A model generated the notes under the pieces. It saw nothing but the letters and a program-made list of their open reading frames with translations, did no database searches and was not told the DNA's origin. From NCBI GenBank assembly GCA_030636255.1, contig DAOVXH010000002.1, positions 1 through 32,937 on the forward strand: DNA of 32,937 nucleotides, read 5' to 3'. Made by a program: the position numbers and the translations under genes. Each line of letters opens with the position of its first letter. Position 1 is the first letter of the stretch. Below are positions 17,737 through 26,926 of the stretch, in pieces. This DNA is from Methanomassiliicoccales archaeon. Lineage in GTDB: Archaea; Thermoplasmatota; Thermoplasmata; SG8-5.

Positions 17737-19182
17737 TCAAGACTGGCTGGCTGCCACAACAGCTTCAACTGCTGCCATTGCTGCTGCAATCTTTTTATTT
17801 CCGCCCTGGGTCTTCTTTTCTTCCATGTACTTGATAACCTTGTCCATGATATTATTGTTTGGAATATAGCTGGTATCATAGATTCCTCCCTTGAAGACCG
17901 GGTCGTTCATTACAACTTCATGGAATGGAATGTTTGTCTTGACACCACCTATCTGGAATTCCCAGAGAGCACGCTTCATTCTTTCTATGGCACGTGGTCT
18001 GTCCTCGGCCCAGACTATTAGCTTTGCGCCCATTGAATCATAATATGGCGGGAACTTGTACCCTTGATATATTCCAGAATCAACACGCACACCTGGACCA
18101 GATGGCTCAGCATATCTGGATATGGTTCCAGGGCATGGCATGAAATTATTTGCAGGGTCTTCGAAGTTTATACGGCATTCAATGGAGTGACCTTTGACCT
18201 TAATGTCCTCCTGCTTGTATTCCAACTCAAGTCCAGAACCTACCCGGAGCATCTCTCTGGCTAAATCTACACCAGTAATCATTTCAGTAACTGGATGCTC
18301 CACCTGAAGCCTTGTGTTCATTTCCAGGAAGTAGTATTTTCCATCCTTGTACATGAACTCGCAGGTTCCGGCATTATAATAGCCAGCAGTATTTGCTGCA
18401 AGCTTTGCCTGCTCACCCATTTCCATTCTAATCTCTTGAGAAATTGCCTGGCTTGGTGTCTCTTCAATAAGCTTCTGGTTTCTGCGCTGGACAGAGCATT
18501 CTCTGTCATAAACATGAATTAAGTTTCCATGCTTGTCACCAATAATCTGGAATTCTACATGATGAGGTTCATGGATGTACTGCTCAATGAATACTGCATC
18601 GTCGCCGAAGCTGGATTTGGCTAATCTCCTGACCTTTTCCAGTTCTTCTTCCATCACGTCAGCACTATCAACCTTGACAATACCTATTCCACCGCCTCCG
18701 GCACTGGCCTTCAGCATAATTGGGTATCCTATCTCATGGGCTATGTCCTTGGCTTTTTCATGATCGGTAATAGCCTCGGTAACACCGGCCACAACATTTA
18801 CTCCTGCCTTTATCATGCTCTTCTTGGAATCAATCTTGGAGCACATTAGCTTCATGGCATCCACTGGCGGGCCAATGAATTCTATATTATTATCGGCGCA
18901 CATCTGAGCGAATTCGAAATTTTCAGCCATGAAACCATAGCCAGGATGAATTCCATCTGCTCCTGTGTCCAATGCAGCTTCAATAATCTTTTCCTTGACA
19001 AGATAGCTCTCTGCTGAGGGAGCTGGCCCAATGTGGACCTTTTCATCGGCATATCTCACAAAAAGAGAAGTCTTATCTGCGTCTGAATAAACTGCAACGG
19101 TTGGTATTCCCAGTTCCTTGCAGGCTCTCATTATTCGAATGGCGATTTCACCGCGGTTGGCAATCAGTACTTTACTAAGCAT
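17737..19182 (-). CDS. pycA: Pyruvate carboxylase subunit A (biotin carboxylase)
   Basis: 481 aa. It uses ATP and bicarbonate to carboxylate biotin on the partner subunit. Features in order: biotin carboxylase N-domain starting KVLIANRGEIAIRI, with HPGYGFMAEN; ATP-grasp domain with the glycine loop KASAGGGGIGIV, the HHVEFQIIGD strand, ECSVQRRNQK and the catalytic segment EMNTRLQVEHPVTE; then the C-terminal domain. The last ~20 residues are Ala-rich. It starts 9 bases after the pycB stop and its GGGAG ribosome site sits in that gap, so the two genes form an operon. An acetyl-CoA or propionyl-CoA carboxylase subunit would look similar; the neighbouring PycB makes pyruvate carboxylase the best assignment. 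Confidence 0.95.
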   Translation of the reverse strand: MLSKVLIANRGEIAIRIMRACKELGIPTVAVYSDADKTSLFVRYADEKVHIGPAPSAESYLVKEKIIEAALDTGADGIHPGYGFMAENFEFAQMCADNNIEFIGPPVDAMKLMCSKIDSKKSMIKAGVNVVAGVTEAITDHEKAKDIAHEIGYPIMLKASAGGGGIGIVKVDSADVMEEELEKVRRLAKSSFGDDAVFIEQYIHEPHHVEFQIIGDKHGNLIHVYDRECSVQRRNQKLIEETPSQAISQEIRMEMGEQAKLAANTAGYYNAGTCEFMYKDGKYYFLEMNTRLQVEHPVTEMITGVDLAREMLRVGSGLELEYKQEDIKVKGHSIECRINFEDPANNFMPCPGTISRYAEPSGPGVRVDSGIYQGYKFPPYYDSMGAKLIVWAEDRPRAIERMKRALWEFQIGGVKTNIPFHEVVMNDPVFKGGIYDTSYIPNNNIMDKVIKYMEEKKTQGGNKKIAAAMAAVEAVVAASQS

Positions 19183-19191
19183 CTGACTCCC

Positions 19192-21027
19192 TCACTCGAT
19201 TCTCATCATTATAGCGCCGGTCTCAAGCATGTCACCCTCTGCAACGTAGAGTTCCTTGACCTCGCCTTCCCAGTCAGATTCCACATTGCTTTCCATCTTC
19301 ATGACTTCCAGGATGGCCACAACATCGCCCTTCTTCACCTTGTCGCCTACCTTGACCTGGAGCTTCCAGAGATTTCCCTGGCATCCGGTCTTTTGCATAC
19401 CAGGTGCATTTGGGTCTGGGCCAGATGATGGGCAAACTGCTGCGCCTCCACTGGCTGCTATGAATCCGCCAGTTGGCTCAACTTTAACTTCAAAGAACTC
19501 TCCATCTACCTCAACATTAAACTCTGTTGGTATTGGAGCCGGTCCTGCGACCTGCCTGGCCTCTGGAGGTTCTGTCTCGATATAAACATCTGGCAATTCT
19601 GGGAATAAACTTTTCACCATTGCTCTTGTTGCTGGGTGATCCTTGTTAAGTGGAAGTTCGTCAGATGTAAATTCTGGAATTGCCTCGCCCAGGAGGAATT
19701 TTAAGCCCACTTCTGGGAACAATGTGTATGTCATTATGTTCTCGTCAGTCATGTCAATGCTTGGTGCCTTTTCTGCTAATTCACTCTTTCTGACATCCCA
19801 CATGTTCTTGTCCACAAGGTCTGCTGGCCTGCAGTCAATGACTTCATCCTTCCAGTTAGGCCCCAATACAATTTCCATAATCTTTGGGTCTATTGGGCCT
19901 GGGGACTTGCCGTACATTCCTTTACAGTAATCAATTGTTTCTTTTGGTATCTTCTCGTATCTGCCGAAAAGAACGTTCATGACCGCCTGAACACCAACAA
20001 CCTGGCTGGTTGGAGTAACAAGCGGAGGGTATCCGAGTTCTTCACGGACCTTTGCGGTCTCATCAAGAACCAAGTAAAATTTATCTGATGCCTTTTGCAT
20101 CTCCAACTGGCTAACCAGGTTGGACAGCATTCCACCAGGTATCTGATGAACCATAACTGATGGGTCAACCTTCATGGCCTCATGACGAACAAGATGTCTG
20201 TACTTGTGCCAGATTTCCATGAAGTATTTTCTGATCTCAATAAGCTTGGCAAGGTCATAACCTGTATCATATTTTGTGCCCTGAAGTGCTGCAACAACAC
20301 TCTCTGTTGGAGCGCCACCGGTTCCACCTGATATAGGGGACATTGAAGTGTCTAATACATCAACGCCAGCTTCACATGCGGCCCAGTATGAGAGACCGGT
20401 CATTCCACTGGTATAATGGCTGTGTAAATCGATTGGTGCCTTTCCTCCGGCATCCTTGTAACCTCTGATTATTCCATCAGCATACTTTGGAGAAATCATG
20501 CCTGCCATATCCTTAATACAAACTGACTGGCAGCCCCAGCTTTCAAGCTTGAGCAGGTCATCAACATATCTCTCAATTGTGTGAACCGGACTGATTGTGT
20601 AACTTATGCAGCCCTGGGCATGTCCTCCCTCTTCGAGGACTGCCTTGATTGGAACCTCAATGTTCCTCATGTCATTGAGTGCGTCGAAGATACGGAAAAC
20701 ATCAACACCATTCTTCTTAGCCAGACCTACAAACCTGCGAACAACATCATCAGGGAAGTTCCAGTAAGCAACAATGTTCATTGCCCTCTCCAGCATCTGA
20801 GTTTTGGTGTTTGGCATTACTGCCTTCAGATCCCTCATTCTTTTCCATGGGTCTTCATTAAGGAAACGAATTGGTACATCGAACGTGGCACCACCCCAGA
20901 CCTCCATGGACCAGAAACCTATTTCGTCCATTTTCTCTGCAATCGGGAGCATGTCCTCCGTTCTCATCCTAGTCGCAAGAATCGACTGATGCGCATCTCT
21001 TAGAGTTTGATCGTGTAATTCTACCAT
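19192..21027 (-). CDS. pycB: Pyruvate carboxylase subunit B (carboxyltransferase plus biotinyl domain)
   Basis: 611 aa. It transfers the carboxyl group from biotin to pyruvate, making oxaloacetate. The N-terminal TIM-barrel starts DQTLRDAHQSILATRMRT (Arg10, Asp11 and Gln14 are active-site equivalents) and contains GGATFDV, a CIKDMAG lysine expected to be the metal-bound carbamate, and HSHYTSGM. The C-terminal biotinyl domain has EVMKMES, with biotin Lys577 placed 34 residues from the end as usual; the common AMKM is VMKM here. One conserved block is altered (residues 79-88, see findings). The ATG has AGGTGT 5 bases upstream. Oxaloacetate decarboxylase alpha shares this layout, but the adjacent biotin carboxylase argues for pyruvate carboxylase. 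Confidence 0.94.
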   Translation of the reverse strand: MVELHDQTLRDAHQSILATRMRTEDMLPIAEKMDEIGFWSMEVWGGATFDVPIRFLNEDPWKRMRDLKAVMPNTKTQMLERAMNIVAYWNFPDDVVRRFVGLAKKNGVDVFRIFDALNDMRNIEVPIKAVLEEGGHAQGCISYTISPVHTIERYVDDLLKLESWGCQSVCIKDMAGMISPKYADGIIRGYKDAGGKAPIDLHSHYTSGMTGLSYWAACEAGVDVLDTSMSPISGGTGGAPTESVVAALQGTKYDTGYDLAKLIEIRKYFMEIWHKYRHLVRHEAMKVDPSVMVHQIPGGMLSNLVSQLEMQKASDKFYLVLDETAKVREELGYPPLVTPTSQVVGVQAVMNVLFGRYEKIPKETIDYCKGMYGKSPGPIDPKIMEIVLGPNWKDEVIDCRPADLVDKNMWDVRKSELAEKAPSIDMTDENIMTYTLFPEVGLKFLLGEAIPEFTSDELPLNKDHPATRAMVKSLFPELPDVYIETEPPEARQVAGPAPIPTEFNVEVDGEFFEVKVEPTGGFIAASGGAAVCPSSGPDPNAPGMQKTGCQGNLWKLQVKVGDKVKKGDVVAILEVMKMESNVESDWEGEVKELYVAEGDMLETGAIMMRIE

Positions 21028-21068
21028 CCAGACACCTTCAAGTAAGTTGGTTGTGGCGCTGTAATAAA

Positions 21069-21083
21069 CATATATAATTAAAT
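21069..21083 (-). promoter_or_regulatory. Probable TATA box for the pycB-pycA operon
   Basis: The minus strand reads TTTAATTATATATGT about 45-55 bases before the pycB ATG. Transcription would begin near 21048. Confidence 0.55.
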
Positions 21084-21120
21084 GTTTCTATTATAAGGAC
21101 ATTTTAAACCATAATTGTTA

Positions 21121-21136
21121 GATGTAATAAAAAAAA
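21121..21136 (-). terminator. T-tract terminator after the large helical-repeat gene
   Basis: Directly after the stop codon the minus strand has a run of eight T followed by ATTAC. This fits archaeal T-tract termination. Confidence 0.55.
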
Positions 21137-24100
21137 TTAAAACTTCAAAGCAACCTTTTTCTTGGCAACTCTTGGAGCTTCATCTTTCTTTTCTTCGGCA
21201 GGTGGCTGAACTGGAGGTGTTGGTGGTTTTTCTTCTGGCTTGTCCTTTATTGTATCGCCATCCTCATCTACAGGTACCGGTTTCACTGCTGTTGGCTTGT
21301 CTAAATCGTCTATAATATCTTCCGAGGCAGTTTCGTCCATCTTTTCTGTATACTCGGTTCCACATCCAGTACACTTGCCGAACCTTCTTGCACAAAGAGA
21401 GTGATATTCATTGCCGCAGGAGCATCTTACTATGTCTGTACCAGCTTTTGCCTTGCCCATGCAGATATCGCACTTGGTATCTACTGTGGCCTTCAATTCT
21501 TCGAATGTTGATTCAACTGATGGTTTGGCTGCTTCAACCTTTGCTTCCATGACAAATACATGATCGCTTACCTCATCCTCGAAGACCTTGCCATCCATTA
21601 TTCTTGTGGATGATAATTTGATTATGACTGGAACATCTCCAAGTGTCTCAAATTTCATCTTCATCTTCTGGATTATTTCACCGCCGCCGCCTCTGAGAGT
21701 CTCGATTGGTTTAAAGCCACCAATGGAAATGTCTCCAATGATGTTTACTTCCACATCCTTGGCAAGGGCCTTTCCCTGATTTTTGATAACCAGGTCTGTA
21801 TCAACCCATTCTCCCTTCTGGACCTTATCTACAATTATGTCTGCTACAAGCTGTGGTCTGAAGGCATCTACTTCATTGTTTACTACCTCAATGGTCTTTT
21901 TCATTGTGGCCAGTGCCATCTGATAATCCTTATCTTTCTGGTCTTTTGCCTGGTCAAAGAGTGTCTGAGCTTCCTTCACATTGATGCCAAATTTCTTTGA
22001 ATTGGAAATGATTTTATCGGCTTCGTAGGTAAGTTCAATAAACTCTCTCTCGAAACCCTTCTCAAGGTCTATGGCATCTTTGGATTTCTCCACATGCCCA
22101 ATAGCCTCCCTGTATTTACCCTGATCAAATGCAGCCTTTGCCTTGGTCAGAAGTTCCTGACTGGCATCTATGTCAGCACCAACCTGCTTTGCATGTTCCA
22201 TTGCACGCTCTGATTGCGAATAATGGTCCTCGAAGAATGCCTTTAATTTACCCTGAATATCCTCCAAGGTGGTGTTTATCTTCTCACTGGACACTTCAAA
22301 TTTGCCAGTATCCAGGAAGGTCTTTGCCTCTGCTAGAAGTGAGCTCGAACCTGCAACATCTATGCTATACTGGCTTGCAAGGTCACTTAATTTGTAGGTT
22401 CTTGAAAGTTGTGTGGTAAGATGTGAATTGGACAGTCTCCTGGCCTCCAAAGCACCCTCCCTGGCAATTTCGGTGGCAGTCCGGTAATCATTGCCTGCCT
22501 TTGCACTTTCTGCATCAGCCAGAAGTTTTTCGGCGATTGCCACATCTGCCTTGATATTCTTGGCAGAGTTAATCTGGGCATTAAGAGTTTGGATAGCCTC
22601 CATTGTCTCACTGTAATCTTCGCTAACCTCATGAAGTTCATCCCCACTTTGGATAGCTTGTTCCAGGGCCTTGACATAATTTCCTTTCTTCATCTCATCC
22701 CTGGCCTGGGAGATTATGGCCTTTGCTTTCTTGGATACAATGCCTATGCCCTCTGCCTCTTTGAGTTTATTTTCGGCTGTGCTTATGGCCTTCTCGGCCA
22801 TCTCCTGCTGGAGGCCAACCTTCTCAAGTTCACCTTCACTCTTCATTGCCTCTGACAGGGCTGTTTTATATTCCTTATTATTGAAAGCATCGGTGGCTTT
22901 GTCCATGAGTTTTTCAGCCGCATTAACATTAATTCCTTCCAGCTTTGCCTTTTCAATTGAAACCCTGAATGCTTTTATTGTATCGGAAACATGTGCTTCT
23001 ATAGCCTTTCTGGATTCTGAAGCACTTTTAACTGCCAGGTCAATTGCCTGCTGATAGTTCGAATTGTTAAGCTCGGTGAGTGCACCCTCGAGCAATTTTT
23101 TGGACTCAGGCATACTAGCATGAAGAGTATCACCATCATTCAAGGCATCCTGGGCATTCTTGAGTTCCATGGCTGCCTTCTTGCTGAAATTTCTGATATC
23201 TTCAAGCTCAAGTTTCACCTGCTTGGCCTGCTCAACTGCTTCCTTGAAATTTTTACCACCAAAAGCACTTCTTGCTGATTCGAGCCGTTCTTCCTGTGCA
23301 GTGATTGCCAGATTCAGGTCCTTGGCATCCATCAATGTAGATTGTGTTGCTGATATCAAATTTGAAATTCCTGGTTCGATGATTGCCAGTGTATCCTTCT
23401 CCAGCTTATCTGCAAGTGGTAATGCATCTGTTTGATTTTGAGCCTTGATGTGATTGGATAGCTCATGGGCATTGCCTTCAAGATCACCAGCTTCTATCTC
23501 CAGCTCTTTCATAAGCGCAAGGCTTTCTTCAACAAAGCTGAGTTTGCTGGCTGCAGTGTAAAGGTTCAGCATAACTTCTGTTTCCTCTTTTGCCTTCTCA
23601 GCTTCCTTGAGTGCATTTTCATAATCAAATCTCTCGAACATGCCCTTTGCAGAAAGAAGGATTGCCATTGCTTCTTTTACATCGACCTTGTTCTTCTTGG
23701 CCTCTGCAAGTATTGCGGCTGCCTGATTAATTGCATCATAGGACTTCTGGTGGAAGTCAATCTGTCTTTCAGCAGAATCCTTTGCCCCCTTGCTCTCCAT
23801 GTGGGTTGTGAAGAAATCGGCCTTGGAAAATGCGGTCTTTGCTCTCTTTAATGCCTCTTTCATGTCTGAAATATCAATTCCCAGCTTCTTGGCCTCGATG
23901 GCAGCCAGTTTACCCTCGCCAAACATTCGCTCGGCTGCTACATATTGCTGGTTCTTTGCATCTGAGAGGGATTTTTCAGCATCAACCAAAACACTGGAAA
24001 AGTCCCTGTTATTCATCATATCATCGCATTTATTGCTTGTATTTTCAAGTGCCTGAACATCACAGCCCATCTTCTTTGCTACGGTTAAAGCCAAGTTAAG

Positions 24101-25879
24101 GTCAGAGACCATGGCCCTGGCCTTCTGAGATTGGCTGGTCTCAAGCATATTGAGTGCCTTGTCTGCAAGCTCGAAGGATTTGTCATAGGCATTCTTGTCA
24201 AATTCCTCTTTTGCAGAGTCCAAGAGCCCCTGAACCATATTTACATCAATATTCTCTGCATCGCATATAGCCAGTTCTGCAGAAGCAATGGTATTGGACA
24301 CATGGATTTTGATAATATCTTCAGCACGCTTGGTACTATCAGCAGAAAGCTCAATGGCCTTCTGATAATTGCCAGATTTAGTTGCATCAATAGCCTGTTT
24401 CATCATTGACTCTGGCTCTTTTAAATTTGCTCCGAGCCTGTCCCCGGCACTTATTACCAGTTCTGCAATTTCAATACATTCAGTGGCAAATGAGTAGAGG
24501 GCACTGCCCAGTTCTTCCTTTGCCTGTTTAACATATGCCTGGACAGATTCAAAATCCCTTGCCTCAAGAGATTCTTTTGCAGAAGATATGGAATTATCCA
24601 CATTGGACATCTCGGCACCAAGTTCCCGTGCAATTGTAATTTGCTCGTCAATACTTGCAATTGTGTTCTCGATGTCTTCATACTCGCCGACTATCTCGTC
24701 CACAACATCATCGCCCTTATTGGCCATCTCAAGGGCAATTGCGAAATCACCATCTTTCAGGGCATTCTTTGCATTATTTAGAAATTCCATTGCTCCACTG
24801 AGGTCTGCACCTATTTTGTTTGCTGCAATGAATTTAGATCTTGATTGTGATATTGTCCCCAGAACTCTCTGGAACTGGGCATTGTATATTTCAGATTCTA
24901 GCTCCTTCATGGCCTCAATAGAATCAAGATAATTGCCCTCTTTCAAAGCAGATTTGGCAATGCTCATTATCTCGACAGACTTGTCCACATCCGATTCTAT
25001 CCGCTCGGCTTCCTGAATCTTCAATGCATGGCCTTCAAGGGCATCGCTTATTGCACGATTAAGAGTTTTTTCTGCTTCAGACTTTGAAAGCCTGGCAGAG
25101 CTCATAGCGGCTTCAAGGTTTGCGGCGGTTATCTCATCCTCTGTACGAGTTATGAGTTCTGAAACCTTTTCAACGTCTGTATCAAGCTCCTTGGCTGTGA
25201 TTAAATAACTTTTTGCCTCATCTAGAATCTCATCTACCTGGGATGAAAGTTCTGAACCAACAGATTCCATGCATTCCTTGAGTTTCTCCAGTGACACAAA
25301 GTAATCCTGTGATTCCATGGACTTCCTTGCCTGTTCCAGCATATCTTCGCTGGCAGATACATCTTCACCCATATTTCTCGCAAGCACAACCATGGACTGG
25401 GCCTTGGAAAATGTCTCGGAAAGATGCTCCTGTGCAACCTTCTCAAGTGCACCCCAGCTCTCCTTTGCCAGGTCCATTGCAGTTCCATAATCTTTTTCTT
25501 TAAGAGCCTTTTTTGCCTCTTCTAATACCTCTAGGCCATCTCCGCAATCTGCACCTACTTCTTTTCCAAGCTCGGCAAGTTTGTCAACTGAATCAATAAT
25601 AGACTGAACACCATCTGTAAAACATTTCTGGGCAGTATCTTTTGCCTGGATTGCTTGGCTAAGCGCATCTTTGTATTCCTTATCCTGAATTGAAGCACTG
25701 GCAATAACAAGAAGCTCTTCAGCTTTTGCTATATTGATATCAGAAACCTTGGCAGATTTAATTATGCCTTCTGCTATTTGCATCTCATCTTCAGCTTGCT
25801 GGCGATTCTTCTTTTCTTCTTTTGCTTTTTCTTCCAGCTGCTTAGTGAGTTGCATGGCCTTCAGATAACTGCTTGTCAC
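21137..25879 (-). CDS. Giant helical-repeat protein with C-terminal CARDB-like domain and RING/PHD-like zinc finger
   Basis: 1,580 aa, with no signal peptide and no membrane helix, so cytoplasmic. Residues ~30-1370 are Ala/Lys/Glu-rich helices in roughly 17-18 units of about 75-80 residues. Residues ~1375-1460 form a beta-rich CARDB-like segment (VIKNQGKALAKDVEVNI). A zinc finger follows with ligands C1470, C1473, C1486, C1488, H1493, C1496, C1503 and C1506 (C4HC3, between RINGv and PHD forms). The tail is Pro/Glu/Lys-rich and ends in KKKVALKF. No function can be named; the layout suggests a long scaffold or filament with a binding module at one end. The start is a GTG at 25879 with GGAG 8 bases upstream; an ATG at 25855 is the alternative. 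It stands alone with its own promoter. Confidence 0.88.
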   Translation of the reverse strand: MTSSYLKAMQLTKQLEEKAKEEKKNRQQAEDEMQIAEGIIKSAKVSDINIAKAEELLVIASASIQDKEYKDALSQAIQAKDTAQKCFTDGVQSIIDSVDKLAELGKEVGADCGDGLEVLEEAKKALKEKDYGTAMDLAKESWGALEKVAQEHLSETFSKAQSMVVLARNMGEDVSASEDMLEQARKSMESQDYFVSLEKLKECMESVGSELSSQVDEILDEAKSYLITAKELDTDVEKVSELITRTEDEITAANLEAAMSSARLSKSEAEKTLNRAISDALEGHALKIQEAERIESDVDKSVEIMSIAKSALKEGNYLDSIEAMKELESEIYNAQFQRVLGTISQSRSKFIAANKIGADLSGAMEFLNNAKNALKDGDFAIALEMANKGDDVVDEIVGEYEDIENTIASIDEQITIARELGAEMSNVDNSISSAKESLEARDFESVQAYVKQAKEELGSALYSFATECIEIAELVISAGDRLGANLKEPESMMKQAIDATKSGNYQKAIELSADSTKRAEDIIKIHVSNTIASAELAICDAENIDVNMVQGLLDSAKEEFDKNAYDKSFELADKALNMLETSQSQKARAMVSDLNLALTVAKKMGCDVQALENTSNKCDDMMNNRDFSSVLVDAEKSLSDAKNQQYVAAERMFGEGKLAAIEAKKLGIDISDMKEALKRAKTAFSKADFFTTHMESKGAKDSAERQIDFHQKSYDAINQAAAILAEAKKNKVDVKEAMAILLSAKGMFERFDYENALKEAEKAKEETEVMLNLYTAASKLSFVEESLALMKELEIEAGDLEGNAHELSNHIKAQNQTDALPLADKLEKDTLAIIEPGISNLISATQSTLMDAKDLNLAITAQEERLESARSAFGGKNFKEAVEQAKQVKLELEDIRNFSKKAAMELKNAQDALNDGDTLHASMPESKKLLEGALTELNNSNYQQAIDLAVKSASESRKAIEAHVSDTIKAFRVSIEKAKLEGINVNAAEKLMDKATDAFNNKEYKTALSEAMKSEGELEKVGLQQEMAEKAISTAENKLKEAEGIGIVSKKAKAIISQARDEMKKGNYVKALEQAIQSGDELHEVSEDYSETMEAIQTLNAQINSAKNIKADVAIAEKLLADAESAKAGNDYRTATEIAREGALEARRLSNSHLTTQLSRTYKLSDLASQYSIDVAGSSSLLAEAKTFLDTGKFEVSSEKINTTLEDIQGKLKAFFEDHYSQSERAMEHAKQVGADIDASQELLTKAKAAFDQGKYREAIGHVEKSKDAIDLEKGFEREFIELTYEADKIISNSKKFGINVKEAQTLFDQAKDQKDKDYQMALATMKKTIEVVNNEVDAFRPQLVADIIVDKVQKGEWVDTDLVIKNQGKALAKDVEVNIIGDISIGGFKPIETLRGGGGEIIQKMKMKFETLGDVPVIIKLSSTRIMDGKVFEDEVSDHVFVMEAKVEAAKPSVESTFEELKATVDTKCDICMGKAKAGTDIVRCSCGNEYHSLCARRFGKCTGCGTEYTEKMDETASEDIIDDLDKPTAVKPVPVDEDGDTIKDKPEEKPPTPPVQPPAEEKKDEAPRVAKKKVALKF
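21860..25790 (-). repeat. Helical repeat array within the giant protein
   Basis: About 17-18 diverged units, each with the pattern A-x-x-(L/I)-G-x-D-(V/I)-x-x-A-x-x-x-L-x-x-A-K-x-A-(L/F)-x-x-x-(D/N)-(Y/F)-x-x-A-(I/L)-x-x-A. Clear examples are NMGEDVSASEDMLEQA, KIGADLSGAMEFLNNA, KLGIDISDMKEALKRA and QVGADIDASQELLTKA. They resemble TPR-like or spectrin-like helical bundles, but I cannot match them to a named family. Confidence 0.75.
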
Positions 25880-25980
25880 ACCTTCAACTCCATCATCGTA
25901 TTATTTAGCAGGGCACCCATCCCTTGCTAAACCTAGCCACGACTGCGTTATTCTCAACATATAAATATTAATATATATAA
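25876..25980 (-). promoter_or_regulatory. Promoter and leader of the giant helical-repeat gene, with hairpin and six-codon ORF
   Basis: A long TATA-like stretch lies at 25958-25980 (minus strand TTATATATATTAATATTTATATG-like). The leader contains a hairpin at 25905-25930 (TTAGCA/TGCTAA plus GGG/CCC with one bulge) and a six-codon ORF, ATG at 25896 to TGA at 25876-25878, whose stop overlaps the GTG start as GTGA. The overlap could couple translation, or it may be chance. Confidence 0.4.
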
Positions 25981-25998
25981 TTATCGACTAATTACGCG

Positions 25999-26007
25999 TT
26001 TATATAG
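25999..26007 (+). promoter_or_regulatory. Probable TATA box for the PAP2 gene
   Basis: TTTATATAG lies about 65-70 bases before the ATG at 26071, giving a leader of about 40 bases. Confidence 0.45.
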
Positions 26008-26070
26008 TATAAGCAGGGTTTTTTCCCAAATTTGCCATAGAGAGATAGCCTTTTATTTGAAAAAGGGATT

Positions 26071-26925
26071 ATGAACTTCGAAAACATGACATATACTGAG
26101 TTCCTCCTATTGCTTTTTACAAGTATTAGCATAGGTTTGGTCATTGGTCTCTACCTGTTCGGTAATTTCAAGAACATCACTATATTGGAAGCACTCAATG
26201 GATTTAAAAAGAATTTCAAATATGTGCTTGGCCTTGGGCTTATCCTACTGGCAATAGTTATAGAAAATGCAACCCATACTATTCTTGATCCATTCACTAC
26301 TGATTACACACCTCTGATATGCGCACTCAGCATGAACGGTGCAATAGTGGAAGCAGTTCAGACCTTCAGAACACCTGCCATGGACATGTTCTTCATAGTG
26401 ATTTACATTTATTTTTACATATTCATGCTTCTTTTTACACCACTTCTTTATGCTGTGCGAGACGATAAGAAACATATCAAACAATATATGCTGGCAATGC
26501 TTATTGCATATGCAATAATGATGACATTTTACTTGCTATTCCCTGTGAAAACAACAGGTCAATCCGGGCTCATCAATGCATACCCTGTGCTTTATTCAAA
26601 TCCCAATCTCCTGGAGTTCGTGCTGGCCTTTGACCCCCTTGATAATTGCTTCCCAAGCGGTCATGTCGCAGGTCCTGTGCTGACTACTATGCTTCTGTTT
26701 CCTATCAGGGATCATAAGAATTACAAAAGATTTGCCTACTTTACCCTGATAATCAGTGCACTGGTTATTATGTCGGTAATATACCTTGGAATCCACTGGG
26801 AAATTGACGTAATTGCAGGAATAGGTGTTGCATTCATTTCAGTCTGGCTGGTAAGAAATAAGAGATTTAGAGAATCACTTGATACATTTTTGATAAATAT
26901 CAAATTCAAAAGCAATAATAGATAA
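26071..26925 (+). CDS. PAP2-superfamily membrane phosphatase/phosphotransferase
   Basis: 284 aa, with about six to seven membrane helices and a short basic C-terminus. The PAP2 catalytic motifs are FPSGHVAGP (His198) and GIHWEIDVIAG (His242, Asp246). A YP and a DPLDNCFPSGH arrangement resembles the Aur1/inositolphosphotransferase branch (PAP2_3). The first PAP2 motif (KX6RP) is not recognisable; VKTTGQSG occupies that region. Likely substrates are lipid phosphates, such as polyprenyl or phospholipid phosphates, but none can be read directly. Its stop is one base from the stop of the convergent FKBP gene. A short AGGG lies 3 bases before the ATG. Confidence 0.87.
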   Translation: MNFENMTYTEFLLLLFTSISIGLVIGLYLFGNFKNITILEALNGFKKNFKYVLGLGLILLAIVIENATHTILDPFTTDYTPLICALSMNGAIVEAVQTFRTPAMDMFFIVIYIYFYIFMLLFTPLLYAVRDDKKHIKQYMLAMLIAYAIMMTFYLLFPVKTTGQSGLINAYPVLYSNPNLLEFVLAFDPLDNCFPSGHVAGPVLTTMLLFPIRDHKNYKRFAYFTLIISALVIMSVIYLGIHWEIDVIAGIGVAFISVWLVRNKRFRESLDTFLINIKFKSNNR

Positions 26926-26926
26926 A

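Noticed and set aside
21860..25790. Giant helical protein as an SMC or Rad50 ATPase
   Set aside because: No Walker A, Walker B or ABC signature is present at either end; the helices form short repeated units instead of one long heptad coil.
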